54,182 bases of DNA from assembly GCA_040081265.1 (NCBI GenBank), contig JBEBGV010000031.1:1-54182 (forward strand), given 5' to 3'. The stretch's first letter is position 1; the number at the start of each line of letters is the position of its first letter. The position numbers and the translations under genes are program-made. The notes below the pieces were generated by a model. That model had not been told where the DNA came from, did no database searches, and saw only the letters and a list, made by a program, of their open reading frames with translations. Shown here piece after piece: positions 34,936 through 43,965 of the stretch. The stretch comes from JBEBGV01 sp040081265. Its GTDB lineage: Bacteria > Acidobacteriota > Vicinamibacteria > Vicinamibacterales > UBA2999.

Positions 34936-35859
34936 CTACATTCCGATGATGTCGACGAGTTCCTTGACGGCACCTGCCGACTTCTTGAGCGCCGCGTCTT
35001 CCTCGGGCGTGAGCGTGATTTCGATGATCTGCTCCATCCCCCTGGCGCCGAGTTTCACCGGCACGCCGACAAACAGGTCGCGCACGCCGTACTCGCCCTG
35101 CAGGTAGACCGAGCACGGCAGAATCTTCTTCTTGTCCTTGAGGATCGCCTCGCACATCTCGGCGGCCGCCTGACCGGGCGCATACCACGCGCTGGTGCCG
35201 ACCAGCTTGGTGATCTCTGCGCCACCGTCGGCGGTGCGCTTGCAAATCGCCTCAATCCGCTCCTTCGAAAGGAGTTCGGTCAAGGGCACGCCAGCCACCG
35301 TCGAGTAGCGCGGCAGCGGTACCATCGTGTCGCCGTGCCCGCCGAGTACGAAGGAGTGGACGTTCTCGACTGACACGTTCAGTTCCATGGCCACAAACGT
35401 GCTCATGCGGGCCGAGTCGAGCACGCCGGCCATCCCGAGGACCCGCTCCCTCGGGAATTTGGTCAGCTTGAAGAGCGCCTGAGACATCGCATCGAGCGGA
35501 TTGGCCACCGGAATGACGATCGCGTTCGGGCAGTGTTCGACCAGCTTCGGTGCGATGCTCTGCATGATCGCGAAATTGTCCTTCACGAGATCATCGCGGC
35601 TCATGCCCGGCTTGCGCGGCTTTCCCGAGGTGATGACAACGATGTCGGAGCCGGCGGCGTTCTCCCACGTTCCGCCGAGCAGGCGCGAGTCGGACCCGAT
35701 GATGGGGCACGTCTCGTAGATGTCGAGCGCCACGCCCGCCGCCTTGGTATCAGCGATGTCGATGATGACGACGTCGGCGAGTCCCTTTTCCGCGATGGCA
35801 CGCGCCACCGTCGCGCCGACGTTGCCGGCGCCGCCTACTACTGTCACTTTGCGATTCAT
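34936..35859 (-). CDS. mdh: Malate dehydrogenase (LDH-like type)
   Basis: NAD-dependent oxidation of malate to oxaloacetate in the TCA cycle. It is 307 residues from the ATG at 35859, which has GAGGA six bases upstream; an ATG two codons earlier lacks this spacing. The NAD motif GGAGNVGAT starts at residue 9. The substrate loop reads RKPGM (82-86), where lactate dehydrogenases have Gln, so malate is the substrate. Catalytic His175 lies in GGHGDT. It ends at the bidirectional terminator. Confidence 0.95.
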   Translation of the reverse strand: MNRKVTVVGGAGNVGATVARAIAEKGLADVVIIDIADTKAAGVALDIYETCPIIGSDSRLLGGTWENAAGSDIVVITSGKPRKPGMSRDDLVKDNFAIMQSIAPKLVEHCPNAIVIPVANPLDAMSQALFKLTKFPRERVLGMAGVLDSARMSTFVAMELNVSVENVHSFVLGGHGDTMVPLPRYSTVAGVPLTELLSKERIEAICKRTADGGAEITKLVGTSAWYAPGQAAAEMCEAILKDKKKILPCSVYLQGEYGVRDLFVGVPVKLGARGMEQIIEITLTPEEDAALKKSAGAVKELVDIIGM

Positions 35860-35978
35860 GCACATTCCTCGGTGAAGCCGGATCCAGTGGATCGAGATTG
35901 CCGGCGCTCGTCAGCCTGTGTGCGCGCCCGTCTTCTTAGGGCGATGTCCCGCACACGTTGTCGCGTCATCCACAATTA

Positions 35979-35999
35979 CTGTTGAAAAGTCTGTTGAAA
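35979..35999. repeat. Two CTGTTGAAA direct repeats, 12-bp period
   Basis: CTGTTGAAA occurs at 35979-35987 and 35991-35999, so the centres are about one helical turn apart. This suits a DNA-binding protein site. TCATCCACA lies five bases upstream. The spacing and words also resemble sequences near some replication origins, but no origin genes are nearby. Confidence 0.45.
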
Positions 36000-36111
36000 C
36001 CACGTGCTTTCGAGGCGTTCCTGCGCGAGAACCCGAACACTTTAGCGGTTTGCACCATCGTGGTGCGACCGTCACGGACTTGCCAGGAGGACGCCGCGCG
36101 CAATCGCAGAT

Positions 36112-36117
36112 TATACT
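36112..36117 (+). promoter_or_regulatory. Candidate -10 box for serA
   Basis: TATACT matches the -10 consensus at five of six positions. No good -35 is found at 16-18 bp. The complementary strand reads TATAAT at 36115-36110, so the polarity is not fully certain. A plus-strand start near 36124 would give a leader of about 105 bp before the serA TTG. Confidence 0.35.
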
Positions 36118-36228
36118 TTGCAAGTCGTGGCGGAGCCGAAAGGCCGCCCCACGCAGCGGTACGCCGACTCTCCGGCCTTTCTTGAACAACCGTCCGCGCC
36201 GCTCGGACCTAAACATTTCGGAACGCCC

Positions 36229-37806
36229 TTGAACATAGTTGTTGCTGACGACCTCCCTGCTTCCGCGCTCGACGTCCTGCGCGCCGAGGGGTGGGAGGTA
36301 GACGCCCGCACCGGTCGGGCCCCGGACCAGCTGTCCGCTGATCTCGCCAACGCCGACGCCCTCGTCGTGCGAAGCGCCACCAAAGTGACCGCCGCCATCA
36401 TTGCCGCCGCTCCGAAGCTGCGCGCCATCGCCCGGGCCGGTACGGGCGTCGACAACGTCGACGTCGCCGCCGCCAGTGCCAGGGGCATCGTCGTCATGAA
36501 CGCCCCCGGCGCCAACAGCGTCAGCGTCGCGGAGCTGGCTCTTGGCCAGATCCTGGCGCTGGCGCGTCACCTGCCGGCCGCCGACGCGGCTATGAAGCAG
36601 GGCAAGTGGGAGAAGAAGAAGTTCCTGGGCGAGGAAGTGCGCGAGAAGACCCTCGGGCTCGCCGGCCTTGGCCGCATCGGTCAGGAGGTTGCTCGACGCG
36701 CCGCCGCGTTCGGGATGCGCATCATTGCCCACGACCCGTTCATCTCGGAACAGGTCGCCGCCGACATGGGCGTCAGCCTGGTGTCGATGGACGAGCTGTT
36801 TGCCAGGGCTGATTACATCTCGCTCCACATGCCGTCCAACGCGAACACCCGGAACATGGTGAACGCCGAGCGGCTGAAGAAGGCCAAGAAGGGCATTCGC
36901 ATCATCAACACCGCTCGTGGCGACCTCATCGACGAGGGTGCCCTGGCCGATGCCATCGAAGCTGGTCAGGTCGGCGGTGCTGCGCTTGACGTCTTCACCA
37001 AGGAACCGACCGTCGACCAGCGTCTGCAGAACCTGCCGCAGGTCGTCGCCTCGCCGCACATCGCCGCATCGACGCGCGAAGGCCAGGAACTGGTGGGGCT
37101 TGAAACGGTGGCGGCGCTGCGCGACTTCCTCCGTGACGGCATCATCCGCAACGCCGTGAACATGCCGTCGATCTCACCCGAGGAGTTCAGCAAGATTCAG
37201 CCTTACGTGGTGCTCGGCGAACGGCTTGGCGCGTTCGTGGCTCAGATGAACGAGCATCGGGCCACCGGGCTCGGGGTGCGGTACTACGGGCAGCTCGCCG
37301 ACAGCCGCAACGACATGATCGTCAACTCGGTGCTGGTTGGCCTGTTCAAGCCGATTCTCTCGACAACGGTCACACCGGTCAACGCCCGCGCCGTCGCCAC
37401 CGATCGCGGCATCGAGATCACCGAGTCGAGCAGTTCCCGCGCGCGTCACTTCACGAGCTTGATCTCCGTGAAGCTGACGACGAGCAAGGGCGACCGGTGG
37501 GCCGAGGGTGCGGTCTTCGAGCGAACGGTCCCGCGGCTTGTGCTGGTCGACGGCATCGCCATCGACGCACCTCTCGAGGGGACAATGATCGTCATCCGCA
37601 ACACCGATCAGCCCGGCGTCATCGGCGCTGTCGGGACGCTGCTTGGCAAGCACAAGGTGAACATCGCCAACTTCGCGCTGGGGCGAAGCGGTGACAGTGC
37701 AGTGGGCGTCGTCAACGTGGACGAAACCGCCGCGATTCCGGATGCCGTGCTCGACGAGATTCGTGGAGTGCCAGGCGTCCGCGAGGTGCGAATCGTCCGG
37801 GTCTGA
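36229..37806 (+). CDS. serA: D-3-phosphoglycerate dehydrogenase
   Basis: First enzyme of phosphorylated serine synthesis. It is 525 residues from a TTG start at 36229, typical of the long form. The frame is open back to 36118, but that point overlaps the -10 box and the N-terminus LNIVVADDLP fits the family at 36229. The NAD loop GLGRIG is at 146-151. The catalytic residues are Arg230, Glu259 and His277. A substrate-binding (ASB) domain precedes the C-terminal ACT domain (about 452-525), which usually mediates serine feedback. It diverges from mdh and converges on a GspC-like gene. Confidence 0.93.
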   Translation: MNIVVADDLPASALDVLRAEGWEVDARTGRAPDQLSADLANADALVVRSATKVTAAIIAAAPKLRAIARAGTGVDNVDVAAASARGIVVMNAPGANSVSVAELALGQILALARHLPAADAAMKQGKWEKKKFLGEEVREKTLGLAGLGRIGQEVARRAAAFGMRIIAHDPFISEQVAADMGVSLVSMDELFARADYISLHMPSNANTRNMVNAERLKKAKKGIRIINTARGDLIDEGALADAIEAGQVGGAALDVFTKEPTVDQRLQNLPQVVASPHIAASTREGQELVGLETVAALRDFLRDGIIRNAVNMPSISPEEFSKIQPYVVLGERLGAFVAQMNEHRATGLGVRYYGQLADSRNDMIVNSVLVGLFKPILSTTVTPVNARAVATDRGIEITESSSSRARHFTSLISVKLTTSKGDRWAEGAVFERTVPRLVLVDGIAIDAPLEGTMIVIRNTDQPGVIGAVGTLLGKHKVNIANFALGRSGDSAVGVVNVDETAAIPDAVLDEIRGVPGVREVRIVRV

Positions 37807-37807
37807 G

Positions 37808-37830
37808 GTCGGGGACGCTACTTCCCCGAC
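37808..37830. terminator. Hairpin at the serA/GspC-like convergent junction
   Basis: GTCGGGGA (37808-37815) pairs with TCCCCGAC (37823-37830) around a 7-base loop. The hairpin starts two bases after the serA stop codon and includes the stop codon of the opposing gene. It lacks a U-tract, so it would be an imperfect terminator. Confidence 0.4.
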
Positions 37831-38339
37831 AGGGGAAGCGCCAACGTGGAACCATCGGGGCGAGTGAGCATCACGCTCTCCGCTTCGATGGTGGCCACCG
37901 TCCAGCCCGGGATCACGTCCTCACCGCGTCTGGCGAGCACCAGCCCTGCGGGCGTGGTCAGAATCGCTGTCCAGACGTCTGCCCCATCGACGTGGTCCAT
38001 CGCAACGCCCGACAAACGAAACTGCGGACCAGCAGGTTGCACCGGCACTTCGAGCGTCGGCGGCGGCACGTCGATGCGCGGAGCCGACGTCCTGAGCGGC
38101 GCGAATCGAAACAGGTTGCGCGCGGGACGACCGTAATCGGGGACAGCCTGATTGCGCCGGCCGAGGCGTTCGGCGAGGGCTTCGATGTCAGATGATGCCG
38201 GGACAGGAGCGGACGCGGTCACGGCCACGGGACGAGCCTGAGCCGCGGGAGCGGGTGCCTGTGCCGGCGAGGGAACGCTCGCCAGCCAGGTTGCCAGCAG
38301 CCCAGCGCCCGACACCAACGCCGTGGACTTCCAGGTCAT
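37818..38339 (-). CDS. GspC/PilP-like protein, standalone
   Basis: A 173-residue protein with an N-terminal signal or membrane anchor (about 5-28), a Pro/Ala-rich linker, and a C-terminal domain (about 105-170) that resembles the homology region of GspC and PilP. Key stretches are NLFRF and FRLSGVAMD, then the SH3-like strands up to DGSTLALPL. It would sit in the inner membrane and reach into the periplasm. No type II secretion or pilus gene is adjacent; pilP/pilQ are 15 kb away. GTG 38351 is an alternative start. The function is inferred from the fold only. Confidence 0.6.
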   Translation of the reverse strand: MTWKSTALVSGAGLLATWLASVPSPAQAPAPAAQARPVAVTASAPVPASSDIEALAERLGRRNQAVPDYGRPARNLFRFAPLRTSAPRIDVPPPTLEVPVQPAGPQFRLSGVAMDHVDGADVWTAILTTPAGLVLARRGEDVIPGWTVATIEAESVMLTRPDGSTLALPLSGK

Positions 38340-38415
38340 CGTGAAAACCACGCGTATCTTAGCATTTCGGTCGAAGTGCTCAGCCGCTGCAGCAGAAGCG
38401 CCGTTTTGCCCGTGT

Positions 38416-38421
38416 TATGAT
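38416..38421 (+). promoter_or_regulatory. Candidate -10 box before kdsB
   Basis: TATGAT matches the -10 consensus at five of six positions and lies 6 bp before the GTG start at 38427, so transcription would begin close to the start codon. No -35 is visible. Either a leaderless transcript or a downstream start is possible. Confidence 0.3.
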
Positions 38422-38426
38422 TCGCC

Positions 38427-39245
38427 GTGCTGCCTGTTTCGTTCCGGGAACTCCTCTCTCGAACGTCACAGTCCCCGCACACAGTCGTCGTCATCCCGGC
38501 CAGGTTTGACTCCACGCGACTGCCCGGCAAGCCCCTCGCAGACATCTGCGGCGTCCCGATGATCGTCCACGTGTATCGACGCGCAGCCGCCACGCCGGGC
38601 GTCGACGCGGTGATCGTCGCCACCGACGACAATCGCGTGGTCGCTGCCGTCGAAGCATCGGGCGGCGTCGCCTGTCTCACCTCATCGGAGCACCGGACCG
38701 GAACCGATCGCGTGGCCGAAGTCGCCGCCGCGATCGATTGCCAGATTGTCATCAACCTGCAGGGCGACGAACCGCTGATACACCCTGACATGATCCAGGC
38801 GACGCTCGAACCGCTGCTGCGGGATGCGACGCTCAACATGTCAACGGTGTGTCGTGCCATCGACCAGCAGGATGATTACCTGAATCCGAACGTCGTCAAG
38901 GTGGTGCGAAGTGCACAGGGCATGGCCCTCTACTTCTCGCGTTCACCAATTCCTCACGTGCGTGGCCCCCGCCCCACGCTGTGGAAGCACTTCGGCATCT
39001 ACGGATATCGCAAGGCGTTTCTGTTGCAGTTTTCACGGATGCCCCCGACCCCGCTCGAGCAGGCCGAATCGCTCGAGCAGCTTCGCGCACTCGAACACGG
39101 GTTCGGCATCTACACGGCACTGACTGAGCACGACTCCATCGGCGTTGACACACCCGAGGATCTGGATCGCGCGAGGCGTCTGATGAGCACCCGTCCCACC
39201 CGCGAGGCGGCGAACATGGGCTCAGGCGACCGCGCGCATATATGA
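38427..39245 (+). CDS. kdsB: 3-deoxy-manno-octulosonate cytidylyltransferase (CMP-Kdo synthetase)
   Basis: Activates Kdo with CTP to CMP-Kdo for lipid A-core assembly. It is 272 residues from the GTG at 38427, about 18 longer at the N-terminus than is typical. The nucleotide-binding motif VVVIPARFDSTRLPGKPL starts near residue 20. GTDRVAEVA and INLQGDEPLI are the other family stretches. pyrG, which makes its CTP, follows 6 bp downstream. No closer start codon precedes the motif. Confidence 0.92.
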   Translation: MLPVSFRELLSRTSQSPHTVVVIPARFDSTRLPGKPLADICGVPMIVHVYRRAAATPGVDAVIVATDDNRVVAAVEASGGVACLTSSEHRTGTDRVAEVAAAIDCQIVINLQGDEPLIHPDMIQATLEPLLRDATLNMSTVCRAIDQQDDYLNPNVVKVVRSAQGMALYFSRSPIPHVRGPRPTLWKHFGIYGYRKAFLLQFSRMPPTPLEQAESLEQLRALEHGFGIYTALTEHDSIGVDTPEDLDRARRLMSTRPTREAANMGSGDRAHI

Positions 39246-39251
39246 GGCGGC

Positions 39252-40922
39252 ATGGCTGAACGAACTGAAGGGCGCCCGGTGAAATACATCTTCGTCACGG
39301 GCGGCGTGGTGTCCTCGCTGGGCAAGGGACTGGCGGCCGCATCCATCGGACGACTGCTCGAAGAACACGGCTACAAGGTCGCCCTGCAGAAGTTCGACCC
39401 GTACATCAACGTCGATCCCGGGACGATGAGCCCGTATCAGCACGGCGAGGTCTACGTCACCGACGACGGCGCCGAGACCGACCTTGACCTCGGCCACTAC
39501 GAACGCTTCACGAGCATGGTGGCCACGCGAAACAGCAACTGGACCACCGGCAAGATCTACCTCTCGGTCATCCAGAAGGAACGCCGCGGCGACTACCTCG
39601 GGCGCACCGTCCAGGTCATTCCTCACATCACCAACGAGATCAAGGAAGCCATCCGCGCCGCGAGTCGGGATGTGGACGTGGTGCTGGTGGAGATTGGCGG
39701 CACGGTCGGCGACATCGAGAGCATGCCGTTCCTCGAAGCCATCCGTCAGTTCCGCCTCGACGTGGGACGTGAGAACGCCATCTACGTGCACCTGACGCTG
39801 GTCCCGTTCATCGGCGCGGCTGGCGAGTTGAAGACCAAGCCGACGCAGCACAGCGTGCGCGACCTTCGCGCGATCGGCATCCAGCCCGACATCCTGCTCT
39901 GCCGGACAGACCGCTTCCTCGACGCGGACCTCAAGCGCAAGATCTCGCTCTTCTGCGACGTCCCCGAAGAAGCCGTCATCACCGCCAAGGATGTCGAGAC
40001 GATCTACGAGGTGCCGCTGGTACTGGCCGCCGAGGGACTCGACCGCATCGTCCTCAAGAACCTGCACCTCCCCCATTCGGAGGTGTCGAACCACGCGTGG
40101 TCGGAACTGGTTCACCGGATCAAGACACCGAAGGATGAACTCACCATCCACGTCGTCGGCAAGTACACCGGGTATGAGGACTCGTACAAGAGCCTGAACG
40201 AAGCGGTGTATCACGGCGGATTCGCCAACCGCGTCAAGGTGAAGCTGAACTGGGTCGAGGCCGAGGCGCTCGAACGCGAAGGCGGCGCGGCGTTGATGGA
40301 CGGCGCGGACGGCATCCTCGTCCCCGGCGGATTCGGATCGCGCGGAACGCGCGGGATGATGAAGGCGTCGGAACTGGCGCGCGAACGTTCGATTCCCTTC
40401 TTCGGGATCTGCTACGGCTTCCAGTGGGCCACTGTCGAGTTCGCCCGCCACGTCTGCGCGCTCGAGGGCGCCGACTCCACCGAGGTTGCCGAAGACGCCC
40501 CTCACAAGGTGATCTACAAGCTTCGCGACCTGCTCGGGGTCGATGACCTCGGCGGCACGATGCGCCTCGGCAGCTACGAATGCGAACTGGTGCCCGGCAG
40601 CGTGGCTCATCGTATCTACGGCACCTCGCTCATCCGTGAGCGGCATCGCCACCGCTTCGAGTTCAACTGTCTCTACGAGCCGGCCCTGCTCGAGGGCGGC
40701 ATGAAGGTGTCGGGTCGATCACCAGACGGCAAGTTCGTCGAGATCGCCGAGATTCCGTCGCATCCGTGGTTTGTCGCCGTGCAGTTCCACCCGGAGTTCC
40801 AGTCGCGACCCCTGCGACCCCACCCGCTCTTTGCCAGCTTCGTCGAGGCCGCCTACCGTCACAAGACCGAACGCGTGGGCGGCCTGGTCACCGTGAACCG
40901 CCCGGAGACCACCGCGCGGTGA
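39252..40922 (+). CDS. pyrG: CTP synthase
   Basis: Makes CTP from UTP with glutamine as nitrogen donor. It is 556 residues. The N-terminal synthetase domain has SSLGKGLAAASIG and HGEVYVTDDGAETDLDLGHYER (the ATP/UTP region). The glutaminase domain carries the catalytic Cys in FFGICYGFQ and the C-terminal His in HPEFQSRP. It stands between kdsB and kdsA and overlaps the latter by 4 bp (GTGA). CTP supply for CMP-Kdo explains the position. Confidence 0.96.
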   Translation: MAERTEGRPVKYIFVTGGVVSSLGKGLAAASIGRLLEEHGYKVALQKFDPYINVDPGTMSPYQHGEVYVTDDGAETDLDLGHYERFTSMVATRNSNWTTGKIYLSVIQKERRGDYLGRTVQVIPHITNEIKEAIRAASRDVDVVLVEIGGTVGDIESMPFLEAIRQFRLDVGRENAIYVHLTLVPFIGAAGELKTKPTQHSVRDLRAIGIQPDILLCRTDRFLDADLKRKISLFCDVPEEAVITAKDVETIYEVPLVLAAEGLDRIVLKNLHLPHSEVSNHAWSELVHRIKTPKDELTIHVVGKYTGYEDSYKSLNEAVYHGGFANRVKVKLNWVEAEALEREGGAALMDGADGILVPGGFGSRGTRGMMKASELARERSIPFFGICYGFQWATVEFARHVCALEGADSTEVAEDAPHKVIYKLRDLLGVDDLGGTMRLGSYECELVPGSVAHRIYGTSLIRERHRHRFEFNCLYEPALLEGGMKVSGRSPDGKFVEIAEIPSHPWFVAVQFHPEFQSRPLRPHPLFASFVEAAYRHKTERVGGLVTVNRPETTAR

Positions 40923-41776
40923 AGCCCGTTGCCGTCGGGACCTTTGCCATCGGCACGGGCGAGAACCTGGCATTCATCGCCGGGCCCTGCGTCATCGAGA
41001 GCGTCGAGCACGCGTTGGCGATCGCTGACGCCATTGCTGGCGTGGGGGCGCGCAGCGGGGTCCCGATGATCTTCAAGGCCTCCTTCGACAAAGCCAATCG
41101 CACGTCGAATGCTTCATTCCGGGGGCCAGGACTCGAGCGCGGTCTGGAAGTGCTTGCCCAGGTCAAGGCGCGCACCGGACTCCCCGTCCTCACAGACATC
41201 CACGAGCCGGATCAGGCGGCGATGGCCGCACAGGTGGTCGACGTCCTGCAGATTCCCGCATTTCTCTGCCGGCAGACCGACTTGATCGTCGCCGCCGCGA
41301 GAACCGGCAAGCCCGTGAACATCAAGAAGGGACAGTTCCTGGCGCCACGCGACATGCGCCACGTCGCCGCCAAGGTGACCGCCGAAGGCAACCCGTCGGT
41401 GCTGCTGACCGAACGGGGTGTCACCTTCGGTTACAACAACCTGGTCGTGGACATGCGGGCAATTCCGATGATGCAGGCGCTCGGCTTCCCGGTGATTTTC
41501 GACGTGACTCACAGCCTGCAGTTGCCTGGTGCCGGTGAAGGTGTGACGACCGGCCTGGCGGAATACATCGACCCGCTGGCCTGCGCGGGGGTCGCGGCCG
41601 GCGCCGATGCGGTGTTCATGGAAGTACACGAGGACCCCACGCGCGCCAGAAGCGACGCCGCCAATGCACTGCGCCTGGCCGACTTCGAACCGCTCGTCGA
41701 GAGACTTCTACGCGTGCACGACGCCGTGCGTCAGCCGCGCGGCGCGGCGAGTGCGCCGACTGGACCGCGCCCATGA
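40919..41776 (+). CDS. kdsA: 3-deoxy-8-phosphooctulonate synthase
   Basis: Condenses PEP and arabinose 5-phosphate to Kdo 8-phosphate. It is 285 residues from the GTG at 40919, overlapping the pyrG stop. FIAGPCVIES is near the N-terminus, with Cys24 at the position that binds metal in class II (metal-dependent) enzymes; metal-independent forms have Asn there. The barrel motifs KASFDKANRTS and IKKGQFLAPRDM are present. The stop overlaps the kdsD start by 4 bp. The metal-dependent type is inferred from this residue. Confidence 0.94.
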   Translation: MKPVAVGTFAIGTGENLAFIAGPCVIESVEHALAIADAIAGVGARSGVPMIFKASFDKANRTSNASFRGPGLERGLEVLAQVKARTGLPVLTDIHEPDQAAMAAQVVDVLQIPAFLCRQTDLIVAAARTGKPVNIKKGQFLAPRDMRHVAAKVTAEGNPSVLLTERGVTFGYNNLVVDMRAIPMMQALGFPVIFDVTHSLQLPGAGEGVTTGLAEYIDPLACAGVAAGADAVFMEVHEDPTRARSDAANALRLADFEPLVERLLRVHDAVRQPRGAASAPTGPRP

Positions 41777-42747
41777 CCAACCGCCCGACAATCGATCTGG
41801 AGCTCGCGCGGCAAGTGCTCCAGACGGAGGCCGCTGCCATCCTCGGCCTGCGCGATCGCATCGACGACAGGTTCGAGTGCGCCATCCACGTGCTTCTCGA
41901 ATGTCGCGGCCGTGTCATCGTGACCGGCATGGGAAAGTCGGGCATCATCTGCCGGAAGATCGCGGCCACGTTGTCGAGCACCGGGACCCCCGCCTTCTTT
42001 CTGCACCCGGCCGAAGCCATCCATGGGGACCTCGGAGCGCTCCACCCGGCCGACGTGGTGCTGGCGCTGTCGAACACCGGCGAAACGCATGAAATCCTCC
42101 GGCTGCTCGAGACCATCAAGCGCCTCGGCGCCAAGCTCATTGCCATCACCGGCGAGACTGCGTCGAGTCTGGGTCAAGCGGCCGACGTTGTCCTCGACTG
42201 CCACGTCTCAAGGGAGGCGTGCCCGATGAACCTGGTGCCGACCGCCAGCACGACCGCGGCGCTGGCGCTCGGCGACGCCCTGGCGATGACGTTGCTCGTG
42301 GCCAAGGGTTTTCGGCAGGAGGACTTCGCCAACCTGCATCCGGGCGGCAAGCTGGGCAAGCGCCTGATGCGGGTTGAACAACTGATGCACGGCGGAGACG
42401 CGCTGCCCGTTGTCTCGCGCGAGACGCCGATGCGCGACGTCATCTACGAGATGTCCAGAAAGGGCCTCGGCATGACGACCGTGCGGGCCGGTGACGGACG
42501 CCTCGCCGGCATCATCACCGACGGCGATCTCCGACGCCACATGAGCCGGGCCAGCGACACCCTTCAGCGGCAGGCCCACGAGGTCATGACCGCGGGCCCG
42601 GTCACCATCACGCGGACGATGCTCGCGGCGGAAGCGCTCCATGTCCTCGAGCAGCGAAAGATCACCGCGCTGGTGGTCGTCGACGCCGACGGACGCGCCG
42701 AGGGGGTCATCCACCTGCACGACCTCTGGCGCACCGAAATGATCTGA
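41773..42747 (+). CDS. kdsD: Arabinose-5-phosphate isomerase (KpsF/GutQ family)
   Basis: Converts ribulose 5-phosphate to arabinose 5-phosphate, the first step to Kdo. It is 324 residues. The SIS domain (about 30-190) has GMGKSGIICRKIAATLSSTG and SNTGET. A C-terminal CBS pair (about 205-320) follows. It overlaps kdsA by 4 bp. The location with kdsA and kdsB supports KdsD rather than GutQ of sugar-alcohol pathways. Confidence 0.93.
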   Translation: MTNRPTIDLELARQVLQTEAAAILGLRDRIDDRFECAIHVLLECRGRVIVTGMGKSGIICRKIAATLSSTGTPAFFLHPAEAIHGDLGALHPADVVLALSNTGETHEILRLLETIKRLGAKLIAITGETASSLGQAADVVLDCHVSREACPMNLVPTASTTAALALGDALAMTLLVAKGFRQEDFANLHPGGKLGKRLMRVEQLMHGGDALPVVSRETPMRDVIYEMSRKGLGMTTVRAGDGRLAGIITDGDLRRHMSRASDTLQRQAHEVMTAGPVTITRTMLAAEALHVLEQRKITALVVVDADGRAEGVIHLHDLWRTEMI

Positions 42748-42759
42748 CCCCCAGGACGG

Positions 42760-43965
42760 ATGGGCGACTACCTTCCCCTGCTCGCATCGCTCGTCGCGCT
42801 CCTCATCGGCTTGATCGTCGGAAAGGCCTGGGAGCGGTACAAGCTGCGTGATGGCCGCTGGCATGATCGGCGTCGTCTGCGCGCCACGCCGCACTACATG
42901 CTGGGCCTCACCTTCTTCGTCCAGGGCCAGGTGGATCAAGCCATCGAAGAACTCACACACGTCACCGCCAGCGACGCCGACGCCCTCGAGATCGAGATGA
43001 TTCTCGGCAATCTGCTGCGAGAGAAGGGCCAGGTGGCCCGGGCGATCACCATTCACCAGACGCTCTTGCAGCGACCGAGCCTGGGCCGCATCGAACACGC
43101 GCACGTCCTGCTCTGCCTGGGCCTGGACTTCCGGCACGCCGGTTTCATCGACCGTGCCATCGAAGCCTTCACCGAGGTGCGCCGTCTGGACCCAGGCAAC
43201 CGCTACGCCCTGCTGCACCTCCAGAAACTCTACGAGGAGCAGCATCAGTGGGAGGACGCGCTGCGAGTCCGCGAAGCCATCGTCGCGCTGTCGCCGGAGG
43301 CCAACGGCGATGACAGCGAGGCGCTGGGCTTTCTGCACAACGAGATCGGCAAGGCGCAGCGCGAGGGCGGAGACGCGAAGCTGTCACACCAGTCGTTCGT
43401 GCGCGCGATCGAAGCTGACACGCGGACCGCTCCTGCGTACCTGAACCTGGGCGACCTGCGTGAAACGCAGGGCGACATCAAGGGAGCCGTCGATGCGTGG
43501 GAACAGCTCGCGCGCAGCCTGCCCGACAGGGCGGGGATCGCATTCGAGCGTCTCGAACGCGGATACCGTGCACTCGGCCTGCCCCAGCGGTTCGCGGAGT
43601 ACTGTGAACGGACCATTGAGCAGAACCCGCTGGACTGGCGAACCCGGCTGGCGCTCGCCCGTCACCGCGGCGCCCAGGGCCAGCACGACGCGGCGTTCGA
43701 ACTGCTGCTCCAGGCGCTGACCCATAACCCTCACGGCCTCGCGATTCACCAGGAAGTGTGGACCACCTTGATGGCCCTCCACCTTCGGCCAGAACTCGTC
43801 CAGCAGTACGTGGCCCTGACGCGGAACTCGGTCTTCTATCTCGATCCGCACGTCTGCATGAAGTGCCACTATCGCAGCACTGAACTGCTGTGGCTGTGCC
43901 CGCACTGCCACGAGTGGAACACGTTTGTGGAGGAGCGCATTGCCCCGCTGGTGGGGAGTGAGTAG
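42760..43965 (+). CDS. lapB: LPS assembly protein LapB
   Basis: Inner-membrane TPR protein that, in known cases, adjusts LPS synthesis by guiding LpxC to proteolysis. It is 401 residues. An N-terminal membrane span (about 3-22) is followed by TPR repeats (about 45-345). A rubredoxin-type metal site closes it: Cys366, Cys369, Cys380 and Cys383 (CMKC and CPHC). The length matches E. coli LapB. The gene ends the kds-pyrG operon. A heptamer array starts at its TAG stop codon. The LPS role fits its neighbours. Confidence 0.92.
   Translation: MGDYLPLLASLVALLIGLIVGKAWERYKLRDGRWHDRRRLRATPHYMLGLTFFVQGQVDQAIEELTHVTASDADALEIEMILGNLLREKGQVARAITIHQTLLQRPSLGRIEHAHVLLCLGLDFRHAGFIDRAIEAFTEVRRLDPGNRYALLHLQKLYEEQHQWEDALRVREAIVALSPEANGDDSEALGFLHNEIGKAQREGGDAKLSHQSFVRAIEADTRTAPAYLNLGDLRETQGDIKGAVDAWEQLARSLPDRAGIAFERLERGYRALGLPQRFAEYCERTIEQNPLDWRTRLALARHRGAQGQHDAAFELLLQALTHNPHGLAIHQEVWTTLMALHLRPELVQQYVALTRNSVFYLDPHVCMKCHYRSTELLWLCPHCHEWNTFVEERIAPLVGSE

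Larger units (their letters stand above)
35860..36228. other. 369-bp mdh-serA intergenic region
   Basis: No gene is supported here. The region holds two direct repeats CTGTTGAAA (35979-35987 and 35991-35999, 12 bp apart) and a DnaA-box-like TCATCCACA (35966-35974, one mismatch to TTATCCACA). It also holds a small hairpin GCACCA-TCG-TGGTGC (36052-36066), a -10-like TATACT (36112-36117) and an inverted repeat AAAGGCCG/CGGCCTTT (36139-36146, 36173-36180) in the probable serA leader. It probably contains the promoters of both divergent genes. Confidence 0.55.

Noticed and set aside
35966..35999. Possible replication origin (DnaA-like box plus TTGAAA repeats)
   Set aside because: Only one imperfect box, no AT-rich unwinding zone and no dnaA, dnaN or other origin genes nearby. 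Kept only as an intergenic curiosity.
35918..36232. Small open frame (104 codons) in the mdh-serA gap
   Set aside because: No ribosome site or family motif; composition unlike neighbouring proteins; it crosses the candidate serA promoter.
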